A stretch of 64,000 nucleotides of DNA from Taudactylus pleione (Eukaryota; Chordata; Amphibia; Anura; Myobatrachidae): the NCBI GenBank assembly GCA_031769625.1, contig JAUIMM010000636.1, forward strand, positions 4,791,501-4,855,500. Direction: 5' to 3'. This document shows positions 63,982 through 64,000 of the stretch, piece by piece (within the stretch, counting starts at the first letter, position 1; each line of letters starts with the position of its first letter). Both the position numbers and the translations under genes were made by a program. A model generated the notes under the pieces. The model was not told the DNA's origin, made no database searches, and worked only from the letters and a program-made list of their open reading frames with translations.

Positions 63982-64000
63982 AGTATATATTGCGCGGGTG

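Larger units (their letters stand above)
62515..64000 (-). mobile_element. DIRS-like retroelement, pol part, running off the window
   Basis: On the minus strand RT motifs (63600-63060) precede RNase H (63013-62518). There is no sign here of a DDE integrase, in line with DIRS elements that use a tyrosine recombinase. Upstream sequence (63981-63793) reads as linker. The recombinase would lie further along the minus strand (left) and was not found, so the element is truncated or decayed there. Confidence 0.72.

Overview
This window looks like a piece of a large, repeat-rich vertebrate genome, most likely an amphibian and probably a frog. That is inferred from the mixture of element types: an endogenous class I retrovirus, a Ty3/Gypsy (Mag-type) element, a DIRS-like element, an L2 LINE, a Penelope-like element with a GIY-YIG domain, several hAT transposons with 8-bp target duplications, and many palindromic MITEs with 3-bp duplications. 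No intact host gene, tRNA or rRNA was recognised. Nearly every long reading frame is a decayed transposon gene or lies in a tandem repeat.

Layout. 1-6.2 kb: 3' part of a class I endogenous retrovirus on + (RT, RNase H, integrase, env, probable 3' LTR), broken by frameshifts and by a 520-bp MITE in RNase H. 6.6-9.7 kb: a long hairpin, a ~165-187 bp tandem repeat, a ~51-bp repeat and a 67-bp satellite. 10.6-14.2 kb: two hAT elements in opposite orientation filled with G-rich minisatellites. 14.5-17.0 kb: a cluster of MITEs of one family (ends GGGCCTGATTCA). 18.3-21.4 kb: a 3.1-kb hAT with transposase remnants on - and two tandem arrays. 21.5-26.6 kb: MITEs and a third array-bearing hAT that landed in the terminal repeat of a MITE.

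28.0-42.5 kb is a nested stack. A Mag-type Gypsy element on - is split in gag by a 9.8-kb hAT element (8-bp duplication, 7/8 identical). That hAT contains a 191-bp hAT MITE, a 6-kb LTR retrotransposon (5-bp duplication AATCC) with gag-like coding only, and a decayed, apparently intronless copy of a TFIIS-M/SPOC-domain gene (SPOCD1/PHF3/DIDO1 family). The Gypsy element also holds a 366-bp hAT MITE and a Tigger-like MITE.

42.5-55.7 kb: a fourth array-bearing hAT, elements with TTAGGG-like tracts, MITEs, an L2 LINE (-), a Penelope-like 3' end (+) with a hammerhead-like core, and a mariner relic (-). 56-62.5 kb has fewer transposons: two AT-rich stretches that look like candidate conserved non-coding DNA, a 25-bp minisatellite of about 29 units, and several MITEs. 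62.5-64 kb: a DIRS-like RT/RNase H on -, running off the right edge.

The strongest candidates for something not previously described are the SPOC-family gene copy inside the hAT element, the LTR element whose zinc knuckle is read before its capsid-like region, and the hAT group whose members all carry related G-rich arrays. Family names rest on motif recognition by eye; no database search was possible.
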